In this document: positions 16,480 through 23,636 of the stretch, piece by piece
How the letters are laid out: every line of letters starts with the position of its first letter
Position numbering within the stretch: position 1 is the first letter of the stretch
Assembly: GCA_020627945.1 (NCBI GenBank)
Contig: JAHDFW010000022.1
Location: 1-32,329 of the forward strand
Direction: 5' to 3'
DNA: 32,329 nt
DNA from: Cytophagales bacterium
GTDB lineage: Bacteria; Bacteroidota; Bacteroidia; Cytophagales; JAHDFW01
The notes under the pieces: model-generated
Seen by the model: only the letters and a program-made list of their open reading frames with translations
Told to the model about the DNA's origin: nothing
The model's database searches: none
Position numbers and translations under genes: made by a program

Positions 16480-18111
16480 ATGAAATCACTAAACATTATT
16501 AAACTGGCAGTTCTAGGTGGCTGTATCAGTTTGTATTCCTGTAATGGGAATAATGGCAATGATGGGGGCAAAGATGATCCTGTCAAAGAAACGGGCTACG
16601 GAAATCCAGAGTATACATACAGCATGTCTGTTGAACTTATGACGGATACTACTGGGCCAGAATTACAATCTTTCGTTCATGCAACCAATGGTTCGGATTG
16701 GTTATTATTTTCAGGAAGAACCAATTACAAAAAAACGGATAACGGTGGATTGCATAAAATGACGCATTCTGACTATGCTAGAACTTCGTTTCCACCAAAT
16801 TCGTTTAATACTAATCTGTATGTTTATAATATAGATGATACCACAACACACAGTTGCACAAGTGAAAAACTTCTAAGCGATATGAAGCAAATTTGGACTT
16901 CAGTAGCAGGTAGTGATGAGGGTAAAAAAGCATATTTAGAAATGTTAATGCCTAAATTGCAACGTGTTTTTAGATGTAGTAACCCGGAAGTAACGCAAGA
17001 TGATACCTATACCTATGTAATAGGTGGATATGGGCCAAATTCGGCGTCTGACACAAGTCAATATTCTACATTCAACCATGTAGCAAGATTTAAAACCGAT
17101 TTGTTAATTAATTATGTGAAAGGCACGGAAGTACCTGACTTTAGTAGTCTAGATTCAAAATGGTATGATTTATTAAGTTTTGGAGAAGGCACTAACTTGA
17201 GAGCTACAGGAGGTGAAGTTTTCAAGATAGGAGACACTCTATATTTATGCGGAGGACATAATTTTGGTGGGGGAGCAGCAAATGGTCAAAAATACCAAGA
17301 TGCAGTTTACCCTTTTGCAGTTGCAGGTTCGTCAAGTGATCCTTGGGCGTTAGATGTTCAAGAAGGAAGCGTGATCACTGATATTAGTCCTGTATCTGAT
17401 GTTACTAATCCTGCATCAGATAATACATCAAAAATGAGAAGAAGAGATGGGCCTATTGTGCCAATCGTTTATAACGAATCCAATTCCTTAAAGAAAGGTC
17501 TTACATTTTACGGAGGTGTATTCATGCCAGGTCCAGATAGTGATTTAAGAGCTTGGGATTTTGCCATATATATAACACCAGAAGGTACAACGCGTTATGC
17601 AATGGATAGTGCAAATCGTCAATCGCAAAACGTATATTCTTGTCCTGACTTTGGGTTATACGATTCTTCTCACGACAAGGTTTATACATTCATGCCTGGT
17701 GGTATAGGTGATGGTACTTCAGATACTATGCTTTCTCCATTTGCAAATGGTGTTACACTAGCGACCTTGGATGTTGGAACAATGACATCCACATATGAGA
17801 ATGCGACGTGCTTTCCTTTCTTAAATGGAGACACAACATTTTTTGGTGCAGAGGCAGGATTTATGCTTAAGTCCGGAATGGACGCAAATATGTTTACGCT
17901 AAGCGATGGATCCTCAAGTGAACTTCTTGATGTATCTAAAATCTTTCCGGCAGGTAAAACTAGTGTTGATATAGGTTACGTGTATGGAGGAATAGAATCT
18001 AAAAAGAAAAGTCCAGGAGCCTATTCTACTGGTTATGGAAAGAACATTTCCAAAGCAACAGGTAAGATCTGGCGAGTTACGGTGAGTAGAGCTCCGTTAG
18101 AACTTGAGTAG
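16480..18111 (+). CDS. Kelch-like lipoprotein, unknown function
   Basis: A 543-residue lipoprotein: signal peptide MKSLNIIKLAVLGGCISLYSC with Cys at residue 21 and a Gly/Asn/Asp-rich linker after it. Several GG-type motifs (YVIGGYGPNS, LYLCGGHNFGGG, LTFYGGVF, YVYGGIES) recur along the protein, each after a strand, as in Kelch-type beta-propellers, and the Thr/Ser/Tyr content is high. No enzymatic motif is seen. It lies 113 bases after the BNR protein and ends at a terminator. Possible roles are binding of a glycan or of another surface protein, but that is inference. Confidence 0.7.
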   Translation: MKSLNIIKLAVLGGCISLYSCNGNNGNDGGKDDPVKETGYGNPEYTYSMSVELMTDTTGPELQSFVHATNGSDWLLFSGRTNYKKTDNGGLHKMTHSDYARTSFPPNSFNTNLYVYNIDDTTTHSCTSEKLLSDMKQIWTSVAGSDEGKKAYLEMLMPKLQRVFRCSNPEVTQDDTYTYVIGGYGPNSASDTSQYSTFNHVARFKTDLLINYVKGTEVPDFSSLDSKWYDLLSFGEGTNLRATGGEVFKIGDTLYLCGGHNFGGGAANGQKYQDAVYPFAVAGSSSDPWALDVQEGSVITDISPVSDVTNPASDNTSKMRRRDGPIVPIVYNESNSLKKGLTFYGGVFMPGPDSDLRAWDFAIYITPEGTTRYAMDSANRQSQNVYSCPDFGLYDSSHDKVYTFMPGGIGDGTSDTMLSPFANGVTLATLDVGTMTSTYENATCFPFLNGDTTFFGAEAGFMLKSGMDANMFTLSDGSSSELLDVSKIFPAGKTSVDIGYVYGGIESKKKSPGAYSTGYGKNISKATGKIWRVTVSRAPLELE

Positions 18112-18195
18112 GACAAATTGATAATTAAGGAAATTAGGAAAGTTACCTTAATGGAAGATTTGAGACTTTGAATAATTGTGTTTTAAACTAGCAAG

Positions 18196-18229
18196 ACTCC
18201 TTGTAACGAAAGTTGCAAGGAGTTTTTTT
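18196..18229 (+). terminator. Terminator after the Kelch-like lipoprotein
   Basis: ACTCCTTG (18196-18203) pairs with CAAGGAGT (18216-18223); the stem extends inward with one G-U pair to 12 bp closed by a GAAA tetraloop (18208-18211). A T run to 18229 follows. Confidence 0.85.
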
Positions 18230-18282
18230 ATACTCAAAAGTAGTTGAAAAAAATGATTGATATCAGTTTTGATAAATTAAAA

Positions 18283-18300
18283 GGATATTAATGTCCGAAT
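18283..18300. promoter_or_regulatory. Putative operator in front of the Rrf2 gene (GGA-N8-TCC dyad)
   Basis: The dyad GGA (18283-18285), eight bases, TCC (18294-18296) followed by GAAT shares 16 of 18 bases with the site at 18808-18825. It lies upstream of the -7 box at 18315, across the place expected for the -33 box, so binding there would block transcription. Autoregulation by Rrf2 is inferred. Confidence 0.5.
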
Positions 18301-18314
18301 TTAAATTGAAGTGA

Positions 18315-18322
18315 TATATTTG
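18315..18322 (+). promoter_or_regulatory. Putative -7 box of the Rrf2 gene
   Basis: TATATTTG fits the Bacteroidetes -7 consensus TAnnTTTG. No clear TTG is present at -33; ATG at 18291-18293 is 21 bases upstream and would be a weak substitute. The start would be near 18327, 26 bases before the ATG. Confidence 0.45.
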
Positions 18323-18352
18323 TATTGAAGTAATCTAAGAAAAGAAGAATAG

Positions 18353-18787
18353 ATGTTTTCAAAATCTTGTGAATATGCGTTTCGAGCCTTGATATATATA
18401 GGTTTGTGTTCTCAGAAAGGTGAGAAGACAAGTTTGAAATATATTGCAGAAAATATTGATTCTCCTCAGTCATTCACAGCGAAAATATTACAAAAGTTGT
18501 CTAAGGCTAATATTTTGGTTTCTGAAAAAGGGGCGAACGGGGGATTTATAATTACACAAGAGAAGCTTCAGACGACACGGTTATATGATGTGGTAATTGT
18601 GGTTGATGGGGATAAAATCTTTACGGGTTGCGCATTAGGGTTGGTAAAATGCAATAGTGAAAAACCTTGCCCGTTGCATTACTCATTCCTAGAAGTACGT
18701 GAGAAACTAAGAAAGACTATGTTGCATACTAATTTGGAAGATATGGTAAATGGTGCTTCTGATGGAAGCTCTGTTTTAAGACTTTAA
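18353..18787 (+). CDS. Rrf2-family iron-sulfur transcriptional regulator (IscR/NsrR-like)
   Basis: A 144-residue winged helix protein of the Rrf2 family. The N terminus (FSKSCEYAFRALIYIGL) and the wing KGANGGF (about 59-65) are typical. Three Cys, C93, C100 and C106 (spacing 6 and 5), lie where IscR and NsrR bind their Fe-S cluster, so it may sense iron-sulfur status, redox or nitric oxide. The CALGLVKCNSEKPCPLH text fits this group in Bacteroidota. A dyad operator lies in its own promoter and a near-copy in the promoter region of the next gene, which suggests autoregulation plus a target. The signal is not decidable from sequence. Confidence 0.9.
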   Translation: MFSKSCEYAFRALIYIGLCSQKGEKTSLKYIAENIDSPQSFTAKILQKLSKANILVSEKGANGGFIITQEKLQTTRLYDVVIVVDGDKIFTGCALGLVKCNSEKPCPLHYSFLEVREKLRKTMLHTNLEDMVNGASDGSSVLRL

Positions 18788-18803
18788 TATTTTTTTAACT
18801 ATA

Positions 18804-18825
18804 ATTCGGATAAAAATGTCCGAAT
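18804..18825. promoter_or_regulatory. Putative Rrf2 operator in front of the small membrane protein
   Basis: Perfect inverted repeat ATTCGGA (18804-18810), spacer TAAAAATG, TCCGAAT (18819-18825). It lies 23 bases before the ATG at 18848 and matches the site at 18283 in half-site, spacing and most of the spacer. No TAnnTTTG box is seen between it and the gene. Confidence 0.55.
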
Positions 18826-18847
18826 AATAAAATCATAATAATACGCT

Positions 18848-19213
18848 ATGGAAACTTTACAACACAAGAGAGTAGTGGTGCTAAACCAAGAATTAGAAAG
18901 TCAGAATTTAAACTTTATTCAGCAGTTTTTGAACTGGTGCGAAACTAGGCAGGATTATAGTATGTCTTTTTTGGTAGGGATGTTTCTCATTCATGGCAAC
19001 CTTACCGTTCCTGCAACATTACTTACGATGCACTTCTCTGCAGCAGGAGAATATCAGGTAATAGTGAGTCTGATTGCAACTTTTAGTATTTTAATAAGCA
19101 ATCTAACTTTATTTCCAACAAGGATTACTATTCCAATATTTTTATTGGCTAGCGTAACTATGTGGGGACTAGTAATAAGCAATGTATTACATCTGTTAAA
19201 TTTTATAGGTTAG
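18848..19213 (+). CDS. Small membrane protein, unknown, likely Rrf2 target
   Basis: A 121-residue protein. A polar N-terminal part of about 35 residues (ending NWCETRQDY) is followed by three hydrophobic segments, roughly 38-60, 68-90 and 94-118. The family was not recognised. It follows the Rrf2 gene by 60 bases and has its own dyad operator at 18804-18825, so transcription is probably controlled by the Rrf2 protein. A role in respiration or stress at the inner membrane would fit, but there is no direct evidence. Confidence 0.65.
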   Translation: METLQHKRVVVLNQELESQNLNFIQQFLNWCETRQDYSMSFLVGMFLIHGNLTVPATLLTMHFSAAGEYQVIVSLIATFSILISNLTLFPTRITIPIFLLASVTMWGLVISNVLHLLNFIG

Positions 19214-19223
19214 CAAACTCACG

Positions 19224-19790
19224 TTATTTAACCTCCAATAGATTTAATTCTATTTGCATATTTTGGGGTGCTGGATTATTTCCTCCGAAATAGGGAAAAA
19301 GATAGTACCCCATTTTAGGTTTTAGGCCTTTGGCTTGAAAAGCAGATTTATTACCAGATTCGTCAACTAGGGTAACTAAACCATTAGATTCATTGTAACT
19401 AAAGGACAAATTAACCGTCTTATTCAGAGGGACCAGGATTGGTTTAGCAACAGATCTTTTACCTTTACAATACACATACGTTGCTAATTCAACATTTTTA
19501 GAATCCTTATGTGATCTCCAAGCTATGCGAACGCTATTCCTATGATGTCTACCATAGCTCCATCCAACGAGTTTATTATAGTCATGTTCCCAATCGATGG
19601 GTTCATACCAGCAACTAGGAGAGAATTTGACAGAAAACTTCATCTCCTTGATTCCAGAGTGAAGTTTGAACCCGTACACACTTCTGTGTTTTCCTTTCTT
19701 TATCGAATACGTTTTTTTATTCACGCTACAGTGGTTGAAAGTTAAAAGACATCCTAAGATCAGTCCGAAGATAATTAGGTTACGTTTCAT
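19224..19790 (-). CDS. Lipoprotein-like exported protein, unknown
   Basis: With the start at 19790 the protein has 188 residues and begins MKRNLIIFGLILGCLLTFNHC, a signal peptide with Lys-Arg and a hydrophobic core; the Cys after FNH could be lipidated, although the lipobox is imperfect. The frame is open further to 19817, but the ATG at 19790 gives the better signal peptide and starts 8 bases after the stop codon of the phosphatase fragment. The mature part has strands, many aromatic residues and basic patches and may be a jelly-roll or lectin-like domain, unverified. It lies tail to tail with the small membrane protein, 10 bases apart. Confidence 0.65.
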   Translation of the reverse strand: MKRNLIIFGLILGCLLTFNHCSVNKKTYSIKKGKHRSVYGFKLHSGIKEMKFSVKFSPSCWYEPIDWEHDYNKLVGWSYGRHHRNSVRIAWRSHKDSKNVELATYVYCKGKRSVAKPILVPLNKTVNLSFSYNESNGLVTLVDESGNKSAFQAKGLKPKMGYYLFPYFGGNNPAPQNMQIELNLLEVK

Positions 19791-19797
19791 TGATTTA

Positions 19798-20001
19798 TTA
19801 TTGGAATTTATACCCAATCAGACAAACATCGTCCAATTGTTCTAAGTTTCCTTTCCAGTTTTCGAATGTTTTGAGTAACTGTTCTTTTTGTTCCTGCATA
19901 GGTAGTTGATGAATTGATAATAAAAGATTACCCAGTTGTTTATTTTTGAACCTTTTACCCTCAGATCCGCCCAATTGATCAGTCGTACATAAAAAAATGG
20001 A
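19798..20001 (-). pseudogene. Fragment of a SpoIIE-family PP2C phosphatase gene (3' end)
   Basis: The minus strand holds a 67-codon frame with no usable start codon, ending in a TAA at 19798-19800 and preceded by an in-frame TAG (20002-20004). Its translation, with segments GGSEGKRFKNKQLGNLLLSI, PMQEQKEQLL and WKGNLEQLDDVCLIG, resembles the C-terminal 60 or so residues of SpoIIE/PP2C phosphatases of Flavobacteriales, including the final DD metal-binding motif. The conserved TDG motif near the start of the fragment is lost (TTDQ). Everything upstream of it, including the catalytic core, is missing. It looks like the leftover of a deletion or recombination. It stops 8 bases before the downstream lipoprotein start, which may once have been the next gene in its operon. 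Confidence 0.72.
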
Positions 20002-20077
20002 CTAGCAAAGTACGAAATTTAACTTACTTTTATCCCGATATTAAACCCTGAACGGATCAATTAGCTAAAAAATATGC

Positions 20078-20085
20078 TAATTTTG
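20078..20085 (+). promoter_or_regulatory. Possible -7 box of the coiled-coil ORF
   Basis: TAATTTTG fits TAnnTTTG and would start transcription about 20 bases before the ATG at 20110. No TTG stands at the -33 place. A short inverted repeat (TTAGC 20061-20065, GCTAA 20076-20080) overlaps the box. Confidence 0.35.
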
Positions 20086-20109
20086 ACACTATCTGGTAGT
20101 GAGCTATAA

Positions 20110-20394
20110 ATGGGTAACGTAAAAAAACTTAAAAAGGCATTTCTTAAGTCGGATGTTCAACGACGAAACGATAAGCAAAAACTTAAGGAGGCTAAAGAAG
20201 AATTGGACTCTGAGTCTAAATCGGCTAAGGCGGGAAAAAAGTCACAATCTTCCTTAATGAACCTAAAAGCGAACTTGAAAGAACTTAAAACAGCTTATAA
20301 GCACTCCAAAAAGATCAGTAAAAAGTTACGGGAAGAATACGTTAAGGAAGTACAGAAACGACATTCCAAGTTGAAAATAACATCTATCAAATAA
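20110..20394 (+). CDS. Small lysine-rich coiled-coil protein
   Basis: A 94-residue protein, very rich in Lys, Glu, Ser and Leu (NVKKLKKAFLKSDVQRRND..., LKANLKELKTAYKHSKK). Heptad-like spacing of Leu and Ala suggests a coiled coil with basic charge. There is no signal peptide, no membrane segment and no recognised family. It may be a small nucleic-acid-binding protein, but composition alone cannot show it. It is bounded on the left by the phosphatase fragment and on the right by the inverted repeat of a MITE-like element that begins right after its stop codon. Confidence 0.5.
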   Translation: MGNVKKLKKAFLKSDVQRRNDKQKLKEAKEELDSESKSAKAGKKSQSSLMNLKANLKELKTAYKHSKKISKKLREEYVKEVQKRHSKLKITSIK

Positions 20395-20538
20395 AAAAGA
20401 GGCTGTATCATAAGTCAAATTGATGTAAACATCAAAACGAAAATCCGTCAAAACAAACGCTAAGTGAGCATTAGATTCTTTCCCCTTACATATGAGGTCT
20501 GAATGACGTTTTTTCGGACTTATAAGACAGACTCTTTT
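20395..20538. mobile_element. MITE-like element with terminal inverted repeats (144 bp)
   Basis: The left end (20395-20416) and the reverse complement of the right end (20517-20538) match at 19 of 22 positions, both starting AAAAGAG, then CTGT and ATAAGTC. The inner 100 bases hold no gene. The end text (GAGxCTGT followed by TATAAGTC-like bases) resembles the ends of transposons common in Bacteroidota, possibly of the IS1182 type, but that is from memory. No clear target-site duplication was seen. Because it lies between convergent genes, it may also act as a terminator. Confidence 0.55.
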
Positions 20539-20561
20539 CTTTTTCTTATTATTCCAGCTTA

Positions 20562-21737
20562 TTAGCAGTTCTCAATAACCATGGCAGATGCACCTCCACC
20601 ACCGTTACAAATACCAGCAGCTCCAATCTTACCACCGTTTTGCTTCAATACATTGATCAAAGTAACTATGATTCTTGAACCTGAACTCCCAAGAGGATGA
20701 CCTAGTGCAACAGCACCACCGTTCACATCTACTTTAGCTGGATCAAGACCCAATTCTTTTGTGTTTGCTAATCCAACTACAGAGAATGCTTGGTTAAGCT
20801 CCCAGTAATCTACATCGGCAGTTGTAATTCCTGCTTTATCTAAAGCAACAGGAACAGCCTTAGAAGGGGCAATAGTAAACCATTCTGGATCAGTTGCAGC
20901 ATCCGCATTAGATAATACTTTTGCTAGAGGTTTAACACCTAACTCTTCCATTTTTGCCTTACTCATCAAAATCAAAGCAGAAGCTCCGTCATTCAATGTA
21001 GAAGCATTTGCAGCAGTAACAGTTCCTTCTTTTGCAAATACAGGACGTAATGCTGGAATTTTCTCCATTTTCACATTCTTGTACTCTTCATCTTCAGCAA
21101 CTACGATAGGATCTCCTTTACGCTGTGGTACTTCAACAGGTACAACTTCATCATTAAATTTACCTGCACTCCATGCATTTGCGGCTCTGTTGTAAGACTC
21201 AATTGCAAAATTATCCTGATCTTCTCTAGAGAAGTTCTTTTCAGTAGCACATTTCTCAGCACATACTCCCATGTGAACCTGGTTGTATACGTCAGTTAAA
21301 CCATCTTTAACCATTCCGTCTACCATTTTCACATCACCTAGTTTAGTAGCATTACGAGCAGAGTAGTAGTGAGGTACAGCACTCATGTTTTCCATTCCAC
21401 CTACTACAACACAGTCACGATCTCCAACACGAATACTCATTGCTCCTAAAGCGATTGACTTCATTCCTGAAGCACACACTTTATTTACCGTTGTACAAGG
21501 TACATCCTGATTGATCCCAGCAAATAATGCCGCTTGACGTGCAGGAGCTTGACCTAAGTTCGCTTGAAGAACATTCCCCATAAATACCTCTTCAACTTTA
21601 GATGCGTCTACACCAGCTTGATCAAGAGCACCTTTAATAGCTGCTGCTCCAAGTTTTGTTGCCGATACTTTAGATAAAGCACCACCAAAACTTCCCATTG
21701 GAGTACGAACAGCCGCTACAATATATACTTCGTTCAT
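20562..21737 (-). CDS. Acetyl-CoA C-acetyltransferase (thiolase)
   Basis: A 391-residue thiolase, the normal length. Catalytic residues are in place: C88 in VCASGMKS (acyl-enzyme Cys), H347 in GHPLGSSGSR and C377 in CNGGGGASAM. The family condenses two acetyl-CoA to acetoacetyl-CoA or cleaves 3-ketoacyl-CoA; the short loop pattern favours the AtoB/acetyl-CoA acetyltransferase type over the FadA type, but this is not certain. The gene stands alone on the minus strand, with the MITE-like element 24 bases beyond its stop codon. It could feed acyl-CoA pathways such as that of the LuxC/AtoE locus, though 8 kb away. Confidence 0.95.
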   Translation of the reverse strand: MNEVYIVAAVRTPMGSFGGALSKVSATKLGAAAIKGALDQAGVDASKVEEVFMGNVLQANLGQAPARQAALFAGINQDVPCTTVNKVCASGMKSIALGAMSIRVGDRDCVVVGGMENMSAVPHYYSARNATKLGDVKMVDGMVKDGLTDVYNQVHMGVCAEKCATEKNFSREDQDNFAIESYNRAANAWSAGKFNDEVVPVEVPQRKGDPIVVAEDEEYKNVKMEKIPALRPVFAKEGTVTAANASTLNDGASALILMSKAKMEELGVKPLAKVLSNADAATDPEWFTIAPSKAVPVALDKAGITTADVDYWELNQAFSVVGLANTKELGLDPAKVDVNGGAVALGHPLGSSGSRIIVTLINVLKQNGGKIGAAGICNGGGGASAMVIENC

Positions 21738-21908
21738 TATATCTATTTTTTTGGTTCTTAAATTTCTTGCGAAATTGCTAAAAAATCACGCCAAAAGCAA
21801 GGCTCATTATTTATATAATTCTCTAAACCTAATTACTTTACACACTAGATTTTTCTATTGTAATTTTATTTCTACCTTTAGCTTCTTAATTCAACAATCT
21901 ATCTACGT

Positions 21909-23312
21909 ATGAACAAGTTTATCGGCCTTCAGGTTCGTAACCTTCCTATTATTTTTATAGTGTCAATTGCTTCCTTAATATTCGGTTGTCAAGGGTCTGA
22001 ACAAACTACAGATTCGATGGATGACCTAACTAAGACAGCTATACCTGAAGGTTCCAAAACATACACAGTACAGGTTAAGGAGCTAGTAGATAAGGATTAT
22101 CCAGATAACCCAGATATTGGATACTACAGCAAAGATTATCAAAACTTTCATCACACCACATTAAATATTCATGTTCAGGGTGATAGTATAGCTACTTTCG
22201 AATTTAATAACGACGATGAACATGCTTCTAAAGTCACTTTAAAAGACTTAAACATACTTACGTTTATGCCAGGAGTTCCATCTTGGGTTAAAGATGATAG
22301 CTATTTAACAGAAATTGGAATTGTGAATCAAGAATGGAATCGTCAACAAGTAAAATTTACAAAAGAGGATGCTCAGCTGATTATAGAAGGAGGAGATGTT
22401 CATGATCAAATTAATAGGGTAGATCTGGCTCGTAATTGTTTGAACTCTGGACTTTGGGAAATAGCAATGTGGAAAGAAGAAGATGGAGAGAGCAAAATTT
22501 ATTATCATGGTTGGTTCGACTTCCCCTTAGACCTTTACTCTAATCTGGTAAATAAAAAATCTGGCATAGACTACGAAACTTATAAACCTTCATGCGTAGA
22601 ATGGAGAGAACCTGCACACAATCCGATCGATCTAAACAAACTAAGAACTCGTAATGGGATGATTTCTGCACTCGAAGTTCATGACCTACAAGATGAATTT
22701 TACCCTAAAAAAGGAGCAAGGCTAAAAAAGTATAAAAACATAATTTACCCTGAAAACCCTACCAAAATAAGTCAGTTCCTTACCGACAGCAGCTTATTTT
22801 CTACATTCACTATTCCTGGTTTTTATAATACAAAAGACCCAAGAACAACAGAGCTGGGACGTTTTTCACAATTTAAAGCGATTATGGCATTTAATATTGT
22901 GAATCCAAATACAACGCAAAAAGACCTTTTCGAAATGCAACTATTCTTTCAAGATAAAGAGGCTAAAAGAAATACTTCGTTGGTTTTTGGTGGATTAAGC
23001 AAATCTGAAATTCCTACTTTATCTATCGAAGACATGAACAACGGATATAAAATGCCAATGGGAATCTGTAACCACAGCTTTTATGAAACCTATGACTATG
23101 CAGTAAATCACCCGATCAATAATAATCCGTATTACGGTTTTATTTTGGATCATGAGGGGAGTTGGTTAGATAGTCACTCAATCGGAATCGATGGACCTTT
23201 GTTACATTGGGACGATCAAGACCCAAATACATTGCATCTATGGATGTTATCGTTCGAGAGACATGCTTTTGTAGGGCATTATAAAATCAAATTCAATAAT
23301 ATTAGAAGTTAG
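21909..23312 (+). CDS. Lipoprotein of unknown function
   Basis: A 467-residue lipoprotein. The signal peptide ends in LIFGC with Cys at about residue 27, followed by a Ser/Thr/Asp linker. The mature part contains many aromatic-rich strand segments (YYSKDYQNFHHTTLNIHV, LWEIAMWKEEDGESKIYYHGWFDFPL, SFYETYDYAVNHP, LLHWDDQDPNTLHLWML) that look like a beta-sandwich, perhaps a glycan-binding or glycoside-hydrolase-like fold. No family was recognised. A small protein gene begins 13 bases after it and may be co-transcribed. Confidence 0.65.
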   Translation: MNKFIGLQVRNLPIIFIVSIASLIFGCQGSEQTTDSMDDLTKTAIPEGSKTYTVQVKELVDKDYPDNPDIGYYSKDYQNFHHTTLNIHVQGDSIATFEFNNDDEHASKVTLKDLNILTFMPGVPSWVKDDSYLTEIGIVNQEWNRQQVKFTKEDAQLIIEGGDVHDQINRVDLARNCLNSGLWEIAMWKEEDGESKIYYHGWFDFPLDLYSNLVNKKSGIDYETYKPSCVEWREPAHNPIDLNKLRTRNGMISALEVHDLQDEFYPKKGARLKKYKNIIYPENPTKISQFLTDSSLFSTFTIPGFYNTKDPRTTELGRFSQFKAIMAFNIVNPNTTQKDLFEMQLFFQDKEAKRNTSLVFGGLSKSEIPTLSIEDMNNGYKMPMGICNHSFYETYDYAVNHPINNNPYYGFILDHEGSWLDSHSIGIDGPLLHWDDQDPNTLHLWMLSFERHAFVGHYKIKFNNIRS

Positions 23313-23325
23313 TCTATCTTAAATC

Positions 23326-23568
23326 ATGAGAGTTGTTTGCGAAATTCCACATCCACAGTTGAAAATAACAGTTTTCAATTACAACGATAAATATCAAATT
23401 CAAATTGAGGCTGGACCATTTAGGCAAATGTATGCTATACCGAATGATAAAGTAAAGTCCGTGGATCATCTTAAAACTCTAATCGATGAAGAATTTCTTA
23501 AAGGATCAGACGAGATCATTGATTTGATGTACAAGAATTTTAAAGAGACGATCACAAGAAATTTGTAA
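23326..23568 (+). CDS. Small conserved protein of unknown function
   Basis: An 80-residue soluble protein: strands (VVCEIPHPQLKITVFNYNDKYQIQIEAG) followed by helices (VDHLKTLIDEEFLKGSDEIIDLMYKNF). This layout is seen in small Flavobacteriales proteins of unknown role, from memory. It starts 13 bases after the lipoprotein stop codon, likely in the same transcript. Confidence 0.65.
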   Translation: MRVVCEIPHPQLKITVFNYNDKYQIQIEAGPFRQMYAIPNDKVKSVDHLKTLIDEEFLKGSDEIIDLMYKNFKETITRNL

Positions 23569-23636
23569 TTTTCTCAAATTCAATTGTAACAAAATTTATT
23601 TTCTACGTTATGGATATGAATTAACATCCAAAACGT

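Noticed and set aside
20395-20538. Ordinary terminator between the coiled-coil ORF and the thiolase gene
   Set aside because: The paired arms are about 100 bases apart, which is too far for a standard hairpin; a MITE-like repeat explains the ends better, although a terminator role is still possible.
18112-20600. Defence island or toxin-antitoxin pair around the Rrf2 block
   Set aside because: No toxin, nuclease, methylase, reverse transcriptase or other known defence motif is present; the small ORFs do not form a recognised pair.
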